NCBI GenBank assembly: GCA_015657535.1 | Contig: JADHZB010000905.1 | Coordinates: forward strand, 43,400 to 107,399 | Reading direction: 5' to 3' | DNA length: 64,000 nt | Source: Nephromyces sp. MM_2019 | Lineage: Eukaryota; Apicomplexa; Aconoidasida; Nephromycida | In this document: piece by piece, positions 23,501 through 35,500 of the stretch | Layout of the letters: every line of letters starts with the position of its first letter | Position numbering within the stretch: position 1 is the first letter of the stretch | The notes under the pieces: model-generated | What the model saw: only the letters and a program-made list of their open reading frames with translations | Told to the model about the DNA's origin: nothing | Databases searched by the model: none | Position numbers and translations under genes: made by a program

Positions 23501-24593
23501 AGTAAGAGACCACAAAGAGAGCCGAGATAGCCGGATGAGCCCTGTTCAACTAAGTGGAACTCCACCTCCTGGAGTATCTCCAGTGGCTTCTCACAACACT
23601 TTTTCAGCTACTTTGTCAGGAACTAGAAATCATGCGGAACCTTTTTGCAATGCTAATTCACCGGTACCCCCCCCTCCACCAGTAGAATTACGAAGTTCGA
23701 CTCCAAACCTAATGTGGGAAGAAACTGCTTCTTGGAGCGAGAGTAATAATACGGCTACAGTTAATAGTGTCTCTGGAATGCCTAGAAGTTCATTTTTGCG
23801 GCCTCAAATTGGCAGTAGAGCCGCTGTAGGTATTCCAGAACGGGCAAGAATGATTAGAGGCATTTTGCCTCCAAATAGGGGCTCGTATTTTATGCGAGGC
23901 GGAATGATGCCCTACTCAGAGTACGGTGTTTCCCCTGTTTACACCCAGCATATGCAAGGTAGGGCATTTTTTTTATAATGCAAACACCTTGATGTACTAT
24001 GCGATTTTCACGTTCAACATCAGGATATATTTATATATCTTTTTAGGCATTTCTAACCTTGGAGTCGGGAATGCAATGGCAGGGCCAATACATCCTTTTT
24101 ATGGACAAATGTACCTGCCATACGCACATCAATCTTATAATCATCCTCAGGTTCATATGGAGACGTTTATGCCACCGACGGATACTGCCACCCCCCCTGC
24201 TCCTACTGATGCGCCTCCTTTGCCTCCAGGTGAATATACTGCACTAAAGTAGATGCTTCAGGCAAGGGTTTATTAGTAATTTCTTGTTGCAGTGTTTCGT
24301 GATTTTTTTGGTAGGCACTTTGTAGTTTTTGGAGTTAGCGTCATTTCCAGTAATTCCAGGCCGTTTTTGACAAGTCTGCCTTTTTTCGTAAATTTGTTTT
24401 GATGATTAACACTTCATTTTTTGTTTCAGGTGGCATGTACGACCCTAATTCGGTGATGGCCATGCAGATGATGATGAATCCTATGTTTATGAGCTCTCAG
24501 GCATCTAATGGCGCCAATGCGGACTCTGCTGATCCACATAGTAGTAACGGCGTTTCCCCTTCAGGGGAAGCAGCTATGGATATGAGCAACTAA
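20576..24593 (+). CDS. SF1: Splicing factor 1 / branchpoint-binding protein, 10 exons, 658 aa
   Basis: Exons are 20576-20916, 21288-21420, 21606-21716, 21877-21969, 22160-22319, 22595-22647, 22997-23173, 23397-23958, 24047-24229 and 24430-24593. The sum is 1977 nt, in phase throughout. N-terminal GRKSRWEK is the U2AF-ligand motif. The KH-QUA2 domain follows: RINTRDVR, then [20 protein letters not shown] with the GPRG loop, [12 protein letters not shown] and [13 protein letters not shown]. Two CCHC zinc knuckles come next ([14 protein letters not shown], split across exons 5 and 6, and [14 protein letters not shown]). The C-terminal half is Pro/Met-rich. The protein binds the branch-point sequence and, with U2AF65, defines 3' splice sites in early spliceosome assembly in the nucleus. 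Introns 1-9 are T-rich. The start is the only in-frame ATG after an acceptor-like TTGACAG, so a 5' UTR intron is possible. Confidence 0.96.
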
Positions 24594-25788
24594 TGCATGA
24601 TTTAATTTCGAACTTATTGCATCATCAAAAGTTTCCCCTCATAGAAATTTCAATTGATTTGGCGCGCATCACCCATATTCGCGTACTGCGATTGTTACCA
24701 AGTGAAGAAAAGTGGCTTTGGACAATGAACTGGTAAATTCATTGGGTAATAGCTTAGTGTGATGTTTTTCTTGCTAAACGGTAACGCATTTTCATTATTT
24801 GGATAAATTGTACAATTTGAATGAACGGCGTCAAGGGGTGGTAACTGCTTAGCTTTGGAATCAACTCGGCGTAAGTTCACCCTTTAAGATACTGTTACGC
24901 CTATATTGCATAAAATTGGGAATTCAAGATTTATTGCAGCTAATGAGAATTAAAGGTATACTGGCCCCCTCCATGTATTTATGGCAGCCTACACTAATTT
25001 CATATCTTATTAGTCGCCCTATTGGAGCCTGAAACTGGAATGGCTTATCACCCATAATCTACGAAGATGTAATCAATTGGAATTTAGAAGTTAAGCATGC
25101 GTATGCCCACAAAGTATTTTGTATAATATTATTATAATGAAGGCGAACTGCATATTCCTGGATTTCCAGAAGGCTTCTGCTCTGTCAATTCTGTAAAATT
25201 GATACTGCAATCGGATGTCACTAATTTTTACCCCGAAATTGAATGGTTTTTTATCGCTCTCTTTCATCGTCAGTGATATTTTAGGCTATGTCAAGAGTTT
25301 ATTAGTATGCTTATATTTTCTATATGTTGTATTTTGTGCTAATTGGATAAATTATACTTCTTTGTATAGTGTTTTTGTGCCTATTACAAAGGTTACTTTG
25401 TGGGCAGGCAATGAAAAGACCAAGGTGAAGGGGGGCACATGTTCAGTGATCCATGGTACGCGAGTATTTTTATGCTAATATATCTAATTACTTTATAGGA
25501 ATGCATTTGCAATGATGGGATGGGCTGGCGATCAGACTGCGCCTAGTAGGTAGCTCAGATATTAGGCGATTCTCTGAAGAAAGGTTCCTAGCATGCTGTT
25601 TTGTGGATATTATTGTTTCTAAACAAGTATTTGTAAACAAAGTGAAAGACGGGCACTTTGCAGTAGTAAAGCAGAAATGGCAGCATTGTGCAGAACCGGG
25701 TGGGCGAATTGCAAATCACTGAACGAAAATCCCTTCGTTAACTTTCCTTGCTTGATTTGGGTAAACAATTATGAAAGTTTTTGCCATC
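24594..25788. other. Downstream flank of SF1, no supported gene
   Basis: The first kilobase past the SF1 stop is AT-rich, with the T bias fading by about 25.5 kb. The open frame 25215-25478 (+) is hydrophobic and reads like composition. No convincing splice-bounded exon was seen. Confidence 0.4.
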
Positions 25789-25947
25789 TTATTTTATTGA
25801 GTATCCAGGATGGTCGGTAAGATATTGTGCTGCAGAGTTAACAGCTTGCATACCTAGTACTTGCTGAAGGTGGTGTGCAGTCCTACATTGAGGCAAGGAC
25901 TTTTTGGATAAACTTAAAGCCACGCTATGGTCAGTAAATAGGATTTG
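25789..25947 (-). CDS. Possible terminal exon on the minus strand
   Basis: An open frame ends at a stop at 25789. It begins after an acceptor-like GTATCTGCACAG near 25948. The peptide is mixed and protein-like (VALSLSKKSLPQCRTAHH, then QQVLGMQAVNSAAQYL). No upstream partner exon was identified and no family is recognised. Confidence 0.3.
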   Translation of the reverse strand, partial: QILFTDHSVALSLSKKSLPQCRTAHHLQQVLGMQAVNSAAQYLTDHPGYSIK

Positions 25948-27985
25948 GATGCTGTGCAGATACATTGTAACCGAAAGAAAGTGTAAGATGTTGTGCAGCA
26001 ATTACTGCGCACTCTAAAACGGAAAGCGGCATGTGCAGTTGCATTACGCGTCGCACCGCTCTATATGCCTAATAGTACCATGCAGCATCACATAACGGCA
26101 TAGAGGCTTCCGACCATTATTAGATTATTGCTAGCCATGTTTCACTCGAAGCAAAACAATACCCGCTAGACTCATTGGTGCAGGCGAGGGGAGCTAAGTC
26201 TATTCATTGGAGGGGATGCGGTGTATAAGTTGAAAAGAAATCCCACCATCTAGGCAGATACTACATACTTTGGCAAGTTATAAAAGCACTTATTCATGCG
26301 AGTTCAACCCCGAAAACTTTTAGTTGTGTAAATAGTAGCCGGAAAACAAATAATTTAAGATAGTACCCGCACCGCTAACTTTTACACTTTAGACACTTGT
26401 GGGTAACTGGGATTCTTTGCGGATATGAATTAAGCTTCGCCGATGCTCGTCGCCGGATACCAATACTGTAAAGCCATGAGCTATTCGGGAAGGCGTTTTA
26501 AACTTGTTGACATTGCTAAGTACGCTAAGCTGAACGTGGCCCCTGTATGCGGATTAAAATTTGACGTGGTCTCGCCTCTTAGACCAGCGCTAAACTTAAA
26601 ATTTTTAAGTAGAATTATTTTTTGGGCTAAGGAACGTTCTGCTACGCTTAGCCGTTACTATAAAAAAGAAAAAGTTAAGTTTACATTATATCTCCCGTGC
26701 GCAATGCTCTTTGATTAAAGGGGGGGCACTCGAGGGGCTATCGACATAACTAGGAATGAGTGGAAGAGTACTAGTGACCAGAGAAGCTGCAGCGACAGTT
26801 AAGAACCAAAGGAGGAGTAGTGTTGCAGTGCAGCTGATCTGAGTAGCACAGCTGAAATGCCAAACTCGCTCACAAGTACTTTCCCTCCTCTGCAGTTCGT
26901 ATGCCAGAGCGGCGGTTCAGTTCGCCTGCTCTCCAGGAGTCGGTACTACCAGCCGGCGCAACGGATTTGAACCCGATAATTATCCACAGTAGCTAATAAT
27001 TCGAGTAACAATTAATTTGCTTCGACCAGATAAATGTGTCAAACTAGCGCATCCTACCTTGAAGAAGCAGAGAAGCACCAAAGTTGGGATGTTGTATCTG
27101 GAAGCATACGGTAGACGGTAGCAGTCGCTGGAGATGAATCGGCAAAAACTTACTGTATGACTGCTGCGGCGGAGAAGAACATTGCTGATGAAATTCTTTT
27201 GGTTTCCAAATATGGCAGAGAAGCAATTTATACAATTATTCAAACTTGGCTCGAAGGGAGTAAAAGTATCGTCATGATACCACAAGGAAATCAAATTATA
27301 GGCAAAGCTTAATCCTGTTCAGGGAGTCGATACAACTTTCAGGATTTTTTAGTTCGCTATATGAACCAAAGCGTTTAACTACGGTTTACCAAGTCAAGAA
27401 CTGACCTGATACTATTATGTAGGCCAGGGTGATGCAGCTGAGTGTCCGCGGTATCTTATTACCCACAAAAAACAGAATACCCTGTAAAAGTAGTGACGTT
27501 AATATCCCGTTTCTTTGTATTGACCAGTGAATCAATAGAGCGGGCTTCTTACCAAAGTCGCAATAGTCAGGAAACCGAAGTAAGCTGCTGAGCTCAACAA
27601 GCTGCTAATCGCTTTTTCTAACATCAATACCTGAAGTAATAGCAGCAAAGTTTTACATTCGCAAGCAAATCATATGCTCAAGACTTACGTTGCAAGATGG
27701 CATAAGAGAACTAAGAAGTTGGAATGCAGTATTTACTACCACCAAGGCTCCCAAAGTTACACATAGCAAATCCCCTTCAAAAAGTTAATTCATCATTTTT
27801 GATGTATCCATGCTTGTTCCAGAGTAAAAGCTCACCTGTAGAATTCAAAAATTGGATTGAGCCAGAGTCCGACAAGCCAACAATTTCACTCTTTCTCCCA
27901 GTTGAAGGATCGAACATTACCTAGTTTATCGGGACCCCCAAAAATAGTATTGATCCTAGGAGCTTCGCTGTTGTGCCGTTAGTAC
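25948..27985. other. Unresolved stretch with a few exon-like pieces
   Basis: On the minus strand, 27130-27060 looks like a short exon between a CAG acceptor and a GTAGGA donor, and 27194-27163 another small one. They could not be joined into a gene. The + frame 26443-26718 is open for 91 codons from an ATG but has no recognisable content. The rest shows nothing I can support. Confidence 0.3.
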
Positions 27986-29095
27986 TCATTTTTGACAATA
28001 CGAGGAATAATGCAGAGTCGCTACTAACATGAGCAGTATCGTTCCCACTAGTAGTGAAAGTGGTAGCATAGCCCAGCTCAAAATTCCTGATTGGCTACCG
28101 AATAGCTGCAGGGCATAGTGATTTTTTTTGTTCATATATAAAGATACTATTAAAAACCTATAGCAGTACCATAAGGACAGCGTAAAAACCTGAGAAGAAG
28201 CATGCGCCATTTATTGCTGAAGCTGCAAATTTTGGCCAATAAAGAAGTCTGCATAAATACTAAAAGCATGCTGCAGTTGCTGTAAGTAGATTTATAGTAG
28301 AGCAACTCACGCAAGCAACGACAGAGGCATCAATGTACCGAAGAGGCAAACTTTTGCTATAGTTATGGCCAAAAAGCCTCTCTGTATGAATCTCTCAGAA
28401 CTGTATTCACTGAATAGAGACATGCGTGTTTAACAGTCCGTGAAGCAATATTTTGGATGCCGACTGCCGTATCGCAGTATATAATTTATTCTAAATATCA
28501 GCACCTTGGAATTTGTTCCGCTAATGACTCCGTCAAGATGGAATTTTCGAGATAACCTTAAAATTTGTTTAATACAGTGCACTGTGCGCATGACGAACAA
28601 AAATGCGCTCAGTTTACTATCGGTCAGTCTCTGTACTCTAGGTAAGTACAAGTTGTCCGGCAGTCCTTTTGTCTCAGTATATGTCACAAGTCCTCTAGCT
28701 TCCGGGTATGCCAGCGCGTGAATGCTTTCGTGTTCAATATCACGGGCTGCAGAAACCCTAAAAGTGAGCTACTTTCTTCAATACATGACAATTACCCTTT
28801 TGCTGCTGCGGAACAACGCAACCCACTTGTGACCATGGGAAATTCTGTGAGGTTGTAGCTTTGATTCCAGCTCTATACCACGCAAGGCTGATAGGTAACG
28901 AGACATAGAAGGATGATTCGGCAGCAGCTCGTTCAAGTAAGCACTATACGCAGCGCTTTCCTCATAGGAATCATATCCTTTATCACGGGATTCCTGCCCC
29001 CGTGCTCCGCAAATACCCAGCAAACATGAGTAAACTGCGAAAATGGTCAGGAAGGTGTAGCTGCTACGAGGTAGTGGGACCCCCTTGCAACTCAT
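27986..29095 (-). CDS. Small type I membrane protein with signal peptide, 3 exons, 207 aa
   Basis: Exons on the minus strand are 29095-28834, 28746-28505 and 28105-27986 (624 nt, phases agree). The N-terminus has a clear signal peptide with core YTFLTIFAVYSCLLGICGA and likely cleavage before RGQESRD. The short ectodomain contains Tyr/Ala-rich helix-like sequence (YEESAAYSAYLNELLP) and a basic region (QILRLSRKFHLDG). The third exon supplies one membrane span, WAMLPLSLLVGTILLMLVAT, and a short tail ending SYCQK. This layout is common for apicomplexan dense-granule and vacuole membrane proteins, but no family is recognised. The first donor (CATG/GTCACA) is weak. Reading on without splicing would end the protein 17 residues later at a TGA and lose the TM exon. 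Confidence 0.6.
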
Positions 29096-30042
29096 TGCTT
29101 GTTAGTATGCGGTTCAGGGCGGAATAGAGAGAGCGATCCGTCGGAATAACTAAGCAGAACAAAATACTCTTTTACCAGGATTATTTATTCTTCTGCTAGT
29201 TAACCATTGATGCCAACTAGCATACATGAAACACGCGTTCTTTGCATGCTATAATTGGCTATGCTGTACGTACAGCATATTTGATTCTCAAGATAGCATG
29301 ACACTCAAATATCATTCAGATATGAAAAATCCTGGAACATGTTTCTACACTAACTCCATTTAGCAGGCATGAATTTTCAAAGGATAGCACAGGTTTTAAA
29401 CGATAACTATTCCAAATTTACATAAAATCACGCTTGTGGCTCCGCGTAATTCAGGCTTTGAAATCACAGTATTCAGCTATCATCCTGTTATGTTCATCGT
29501 TCCTCTTTAAGAATCTTTTGCGCTTCATAACTTAATAGAACTATCATGCGGTAGCGGCCTTTGGCATGGCAGCCAGCATAGCAATCACAAAAAAATAGGA
29601 GTTGCTACTGGTGCAAGCTTGTGGCTATACTACTGGCCGACTGCACGATAGTATGGAACGCGCTCAAGCAGGCAAATACCAAACAGGTGCACAGCCTGTA
29701 GTATATCGGCAAATGTATGATATCTCCAGAATAAGGACTTCCACCGCCTTTCACCAGTTTCCTAGTGCTACAGGCCTCAGTAGAAATTAGGTCTCACGGA
29801 AGGATTAAGCACCATAGCCGTCGTTTTTTGCGAAGTAGATGCTCCACGCATGGTGACGTTAAGTTTTGTTTTTCACGGGCTCTAGCTAGGTAGAAATATC
29901 GCCAGTCTCATGCAGCGGCACCGCTAGGGACGCGGTCGGCGTACACTATACATTTGGTCACATGTAAAAAAAGGTAAGTCTACATCGTCGGATTAAAATT
30001 AGAGAAGACGGACGTCACTAGCTATCACTAAAAAACTAATTT
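29096..30042. other. Intergenic, contains a perfect 18-bp palindrome
   Basis: No supported exon was found. The frame 29602-29790 (+) is short and unconvincing. The palindrome at 29261-29278 is described separately. Confidence 0.4.
29261..29278. repeat. Perfect palindrome ATGCTGTACGTACAGCAT
   Basis: The 18 bases equal their own reverse complement. The site lies 166 bp upstream of the start codon of the minus-strand secreted membrane protein gene (29095), so a dimeric transcription factor site is possible. Function is inferred only from position. Confidence 0.6.
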
Positions 30043-30534
30043 TTAATCCGATTGCTTTTCCGATACTTTAGTGCAGATTTTACATTGGCCTATGAGTATT
30101 ATGCCAATGCCGGTCTCGGGCTTCTCTTGATCGCTTGATAGGTCGATGGCGGCACTAGCTATTTGGGAAAAAAAGAGGGTGATCAGGCAGAGATCCAGCT
30201 CCCGGATCAGCGGGTGAAAGTCCCAACTGAGTGGGTTCACTATCAATATGCTCAACATAGTGCTCCAAGGTATTGCCAATGCATCAATCACGAAATGCAT
30301 GCTTACTAGCGCTCATTTCAACGGTGGCACTTCTGAAGAATATACAGTATCGCTGTAAATCTTAATGTACAAAGCTATTGAGCTACAGAATAGCAGAAGG
30401 CTCATATAAAGTGACTGCAAGAACAAAATTTTGCCTGGCCGACAAACAATTGAAGAATTGGGCAAAAGTAAGTAGCAGCAGGTGTACCCCTTAGCTTGGA
30501 AACTACTAGGGCACGGGAGATCATAAGGACTCAA
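30043..30534 (-). CDS. Candidate membrane protein pieces on the minus strand
   Basis: Two adjacent open frames look protein-coding. In 30534-30313 the part after a TTCTTGCAG acceptor has one hydrophobic span (SLYMSLLLFCSSIALYIKIY) and ends at a TGA. In 30300-30043, starting at an ATG, there are hydrophobic stretches (STMLSILIV, LCLITLFFSQIA) and a polar end ending KQSD. They are only 12 bp apart and not joinable by a normal intron. They may be a two-part gene, two small genes, or one gene broken by a stop. Family unknown. Confidence 0.35.
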
Positions 30535-32599
30535 AATTAATCAGCCTGTTTCAATTTATTAGTGTCAGCCAAATTCAGCATAACAAGTAAAGTAGTAAAC
30601 CCGTCAGAAAATCGGCAGAGACCTCAGGCACAGAAAAGGGGTGATAGTCATCTGTAAACTAACCTACAGGAACAGCAATTCCATAAATTTTAAGAGGACA
30701 ATACTAAAGCATGTCTTTATGAGATACATTCCAGGCTATACTATAGACGAAACCAAGCAGTACCATAAATAGGAAAAGGTACCCCCTTTAAAATTTAGGG
30801 CAGTTGCAAGTTTTAAAAATAAAACCTACAGCGAACACTTCGGGAGATTGCCTTGAAATTAAAGCCTAACGGTAGATATTCTGACGCCTTCTCCGAAAGC
30901 ATTTTTGAAGATCAATTATTTGGCTAATTTAAGCGTTCGCTACTAACTAAAAAAAACAGAGGCATCCTGCTATTCTAAAAGTAATTTTCTTTTTTTGCTA
31001 TTAAACTCTGTACCCTAGCTAAAGCGCTCAAGACGGTTGTGCTATTACTATGTACATATTACTGCAGCAATAGACAGACTTAGTATAATGAGATGGATAA
31101 CTTTTTTATATCCAAAACTTAAAAACGCTCTGGAATTCTAGAAAGTCTACACTCCATATCTCAAATATCCCTTTTTTCCGCGAGTTTAAAGATGGACACT
31201 CGAGGGAAGTCACAAACTGGCGTTCTTACTTGCCTTCTTTTGAACGGTTCTCACCAAAAAGCGGCTCCCCAATATTACCCTGAATGGGCTACTGGATCGA
31301 TTGCTATGAGAACATTAATGGCTTTTATTCAAGATTTGTATTAATATAGAACTTGAAAAAAAAATTCCCAAAGCTAAGAAAATGCTTGAAAATTAGCTAG
31401 CCACCAACCTTATAAAGGAATTTGTGAAAACTAGGGGAACTAGGTGTACATAAAGACATAAGTTACCACCAATCAAAGTACGAGCACACCCTTTGAATTT
31501 TTAAGGGAAACTCAGGCGGGACCAGCAGCAAAAAAAAACAATGTAAATGATGACTATACGGTGGCAAGTTAGTATTGTGGATTCAAAGAAATCACACAGT
31601 AGAGTGCTACACATCTTGCACATGCAAGCTACTTTCTAAGATTAGGGGCACACGTATGCCCTACAAAAGATATAGAAGTTTGCAAGTTTTGACTTGTAAG
31701 CCCAAAGGATTAAATCGGTATAACGTGATGAAAAACTTAAAAGAAATACCTACACAAGCTGTATTTCATAAGCTCATCGCAAGACATGCAGCCCCAAGAT
31801 AGACTAAGGTCCTTCATGGACAAAATATTTGAGCGCTAGCTCAAAGCGGAAATCACAGACACACTAAAGCAAGGAAACTACTCGAATAGCAGTGTGTGCG
31901 AATTGATCATCAAAATAGTACAGCAGCTAAACTGCCTACAATATACAAGTAACACGCAGCACCTTTCCTAGCAGGATTGCATAGAGAAGCTATTAGACAC
32001 GCCGATACCGCAAAAGGTAAGATATAATCGCACACCCTTTTCATTGATCAGATAGAATTAGCAAGCCTTCCTGTGAAAAGAATTAAAGTGCTTAAGGGTG
32101 ACAACAAATAGCTATAGTAGCAAAATTCTTCCATGCGCGAAAAAAAGCTAAAAGCTTAAATTCTCCACAAGGAGGCTTCAAGAGGGACTTTCCTAAAAAA
32201 ATGCGACTCTTCATAAGAAAAAACTCTTACAACTACAAAAATTTTCCCAGAGTCAAACAATTGACCAACCCGAGAATGCCTCACGGGTTGCCTTCTTGTA
32301 CCTCAAAAACAAGTATATGTTAACGTTATTATAAAGATATATTTTTGGTCTCTCAAACTTGTATATTTGAGCAATCGCACTAACCACGGTAGTAAACAAA
32401 GTAGAGCAATTAAATGTCAGGCACACAGTAGTATAGCATAGCATATCCCCCCGAAAAGGCAACGTTTAATAAGCGTAATAACAGCTAATACACTGCAAAA
32501 AAATTCATCAATTTCATTACAAAAAGTAAGTCAATAGCCTTTCCTAAACTGTACCCCTTGGGGAAAATTGTACCGAGGGAAAGATTAGATATTTTTCGT
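30535..32599. other. A-rich tract downstream of the GPAT gene
   Basis: The + strand is A-rich here, so it is T-rich on the GPAT sense strand, continuing the bias of the GPAT introns. No exon is supported. The + frame 31575-31802 is basic and composition-driven. Confidence 0.45.
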
Positions 32600-35500
32600 T
32601 CAATTCGAGGTAGTTACGTGTTGACGAATTACATTATATAAACGCTTTGTTTGGTTTTCTGCTAAATGTGCGAAATCTGATGTGGCCAATCTAGGATCTA
32701 TTTCATCACCCAGCAACATTCCTACTGGTGAAAAGGCGCACACTCTCGCTTCTCCCAAGTCTTTACGCACCTGAAGGGGTATAAAAGAAATGTTTAAGTT
32801 CAAGTAGCCACTATATGTTATCCCGAAATAATCTTAGTTCATTACTAACAAAAATGCAGCAGATTTTAATACAGACCACAGTGCGATTTAAAACAGAAGA
32901 CACTTGCTCTGGAATACAAGTGAACCTTGAAGTTTTCTCCTTTTAATGAGCGGGGTGCTGCTTTCACTGAAAAAATTCTCCTACTATCATAACCATGTTT
33001 AAAGGAATGCGTGCAATTCAACCAGCGGTTGTAGTTCCTACGATTACATGTCACTTTCGAAGTACTGCAGATTCTGCTAGGCGCATTGCTGGACACTGTG
33101 GTATTACCAATTTTGCAGTGAATATTCGCCTAAATGACAGATATCTTTGTGGAAATCAATTAGACATTAACACGAAGATTTTCCCAAGAACAGGTTAAGC
33201 ATGGCATGTTCTTCACAGCCAGCATCACTTGCAAAGAAGGTAAACAGAGCAACATCACTAGGGTGGGCTTTGTTAGGGAAAGTAGTAAAGGGCAGTAAGG
33301 GAAAAAAGAGCCATAACAAAATGTAAAACGGGGCTCAGTCCTACATTTACTTAGTATAACCAATTTGATGCCGGTGAGAATTTACATTCGAATAGTTCAG
33401 GTAGACGAAAAGGATTTAGTAACTCTTTCAGATAGTGTGCTCTAGACATTTTCTCTTCGTTAACAGTATTATTTTACCAGCATTTGACTTCTACCCCTAA
33501 AAGATTGAAAATAATCATATGTGTGAAGCTAACATTGGAATGCTCGCGTAAACGCTTATGGCTGGTTGCAAGTGTGTAGCTATTGCCCTTCCTCATCCAG
33601 CAGAGCCAATAAAATTATTTCAACGAAAAAGCACTCGAAAATTGCAAGTCAACCACTCACATATATACAACAATAAATCAACAAATGCAGTAAACAAAAA
33701 TGGATGGATATAGAAAAAGGGTCAAAGCATTGTTGCCAATAGTCTGTCAAGTTGCAGAAAGAAAAAGCAAAAAAAAAAGCTCAAACCGTATTCGGAGGGG
33801 GGCATATTGGGAAGGAATAGAGGCCCATAGGCACAAAATGGGTTTTACGTCCAGACTAAAAGCGAGGCAGAGTGAAAGATTTTAAATCTTTGAAAAACTT
33901 GCTGCCCCAAAACCAATTTCAAGGTTATAACAGGAATCTTCATGAAATCCACAGACAAACATTTAAAAATATGTGTACTCTCAAGTGGAGTACTAAGCTG
34001 AAGATACATTTAAACTTCGAAACATTGTTTGAAGCAAAACATATAAAATGCGCAGAAATTCGCCAGTACGAAAGCTCTGAGGAATTAAATCAAACAGGGA
34101 AGCCAAGACTCTTCAATGTTCAGTATAGAATGCAAAAATTATAAGGAACTAGCAGCAGGTCGCTCATTTAATTCTTTGCACAATTGTATAATTTATATAT
34201 TGGCTGTGTTATATACTTTATATAGTATTTGGAATCAGCGTAAAATGTATTATATAACTACAAAAAGCCATAAAACACGTATGCGGGGGTGTGTGGGAGG
34301 TATGTGGGAGGCTCATGTGTGGAAGGTACTTAAATCAAATTTTGCTCAAGTCTACAGTCGAAGAACAGCACTCTGAAAATCTCATTTCAAAGCTATATCG
34401 CTATGTCAAGTCGGGTTCAAACAGCTAAAGCATCAAAAAACTATATGTTGAGCATGAACTTAGCACTCAATGAGCACATTGTCCAAGAATTGCTGAAAAA
34501 AACCCTACAAATAGCACCTAAAGAAAAAGGCATTAGAAAGCAGACAAGCTTCATAAAGTAGAAAAAGTAATGCCATAATCGAGTGAGCTTTTAAAGCTTA
34601 TGACGGATATAAAAGTTACTCTGCACACACGCCTTTTATTATTCATCACAGCGTATGTACGCACAACATCACCTGTCCACTCTGCACACACGCCTTTTAC
34701 TATTCATCGCAATGTATGTACACTCCCTCGATAGTGGAGTGATAATACCGTGCAAATAGGACGAAATATTGAAGATTTAAGCTGTTCCCGATATATCAAT
34801 GAAAACAAAAAACATTTTCAACACCAGTAAAATGAGCTTTTTCTGGGAATATGCGATATCTCTATTGTAAAATGGTGATTTTTTTGCATGAGAGCTTGTA
34901 ATAGGCTGGAGGCAGCAACTAATACGACGAAAAAATCGACATTTTATCCAAGAAAATTAGACTCAAAGCGGTTTAAACTTGGTTCAGTTAAAATTTTACA
35001 GCAAGAGAGTTTAACGATGCAAACTAAAAGTAAGAAACAAACTTTAAGCCGAGATAGAGATGGGAGCTTACTGCATGGACGGGTATCCAAATTATCATGA
35101 ATGATACCGAAAAAATATCCAAAGCATCATCATTAATACCCAAAACATATACTTTGAAATCTAATGACTTTAACATGATAAAACTTGGCAAAAGCGACGC
35201 TAATTTGATGGGAAATCCCAAAAAAACTCATAAACACGGAGTACTTCACTCTACCTACAAAGAACCTCTACCACAATAGCGTCTTCAACCATATATCATA
35301 TCAAACACCTCATGAAAAACCACATAAGAGGCCAATCTTCACACACATGACGCACGCAAACGAAGCTTGCTTTGCGAAATATAAGCTCGTACAGCGGCTT
35401 ATCACCTTTTTTGCCATTAAACGATAAAGCTGTATCGTTTTGGGGTCAAATTTAGCAACAACAGGGTCTCCATGTCGAACAGAAGCGTGTTCCTCCAATT

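Noticed and set aside
26960..27035. tRNA on the minus strand, suggested by a GGTTCAAATCC T-loop-like run
   Set aside because: The T-stem does not pair and no matching acceptor stem or anticodon arm lies at the right distance.
31575..31802. Basic + strand frame in the A-rich tract
   Set aside because: Lys/Arg-rich by composition, no splice borders, and it lies antisense to the GPAT downstream region.
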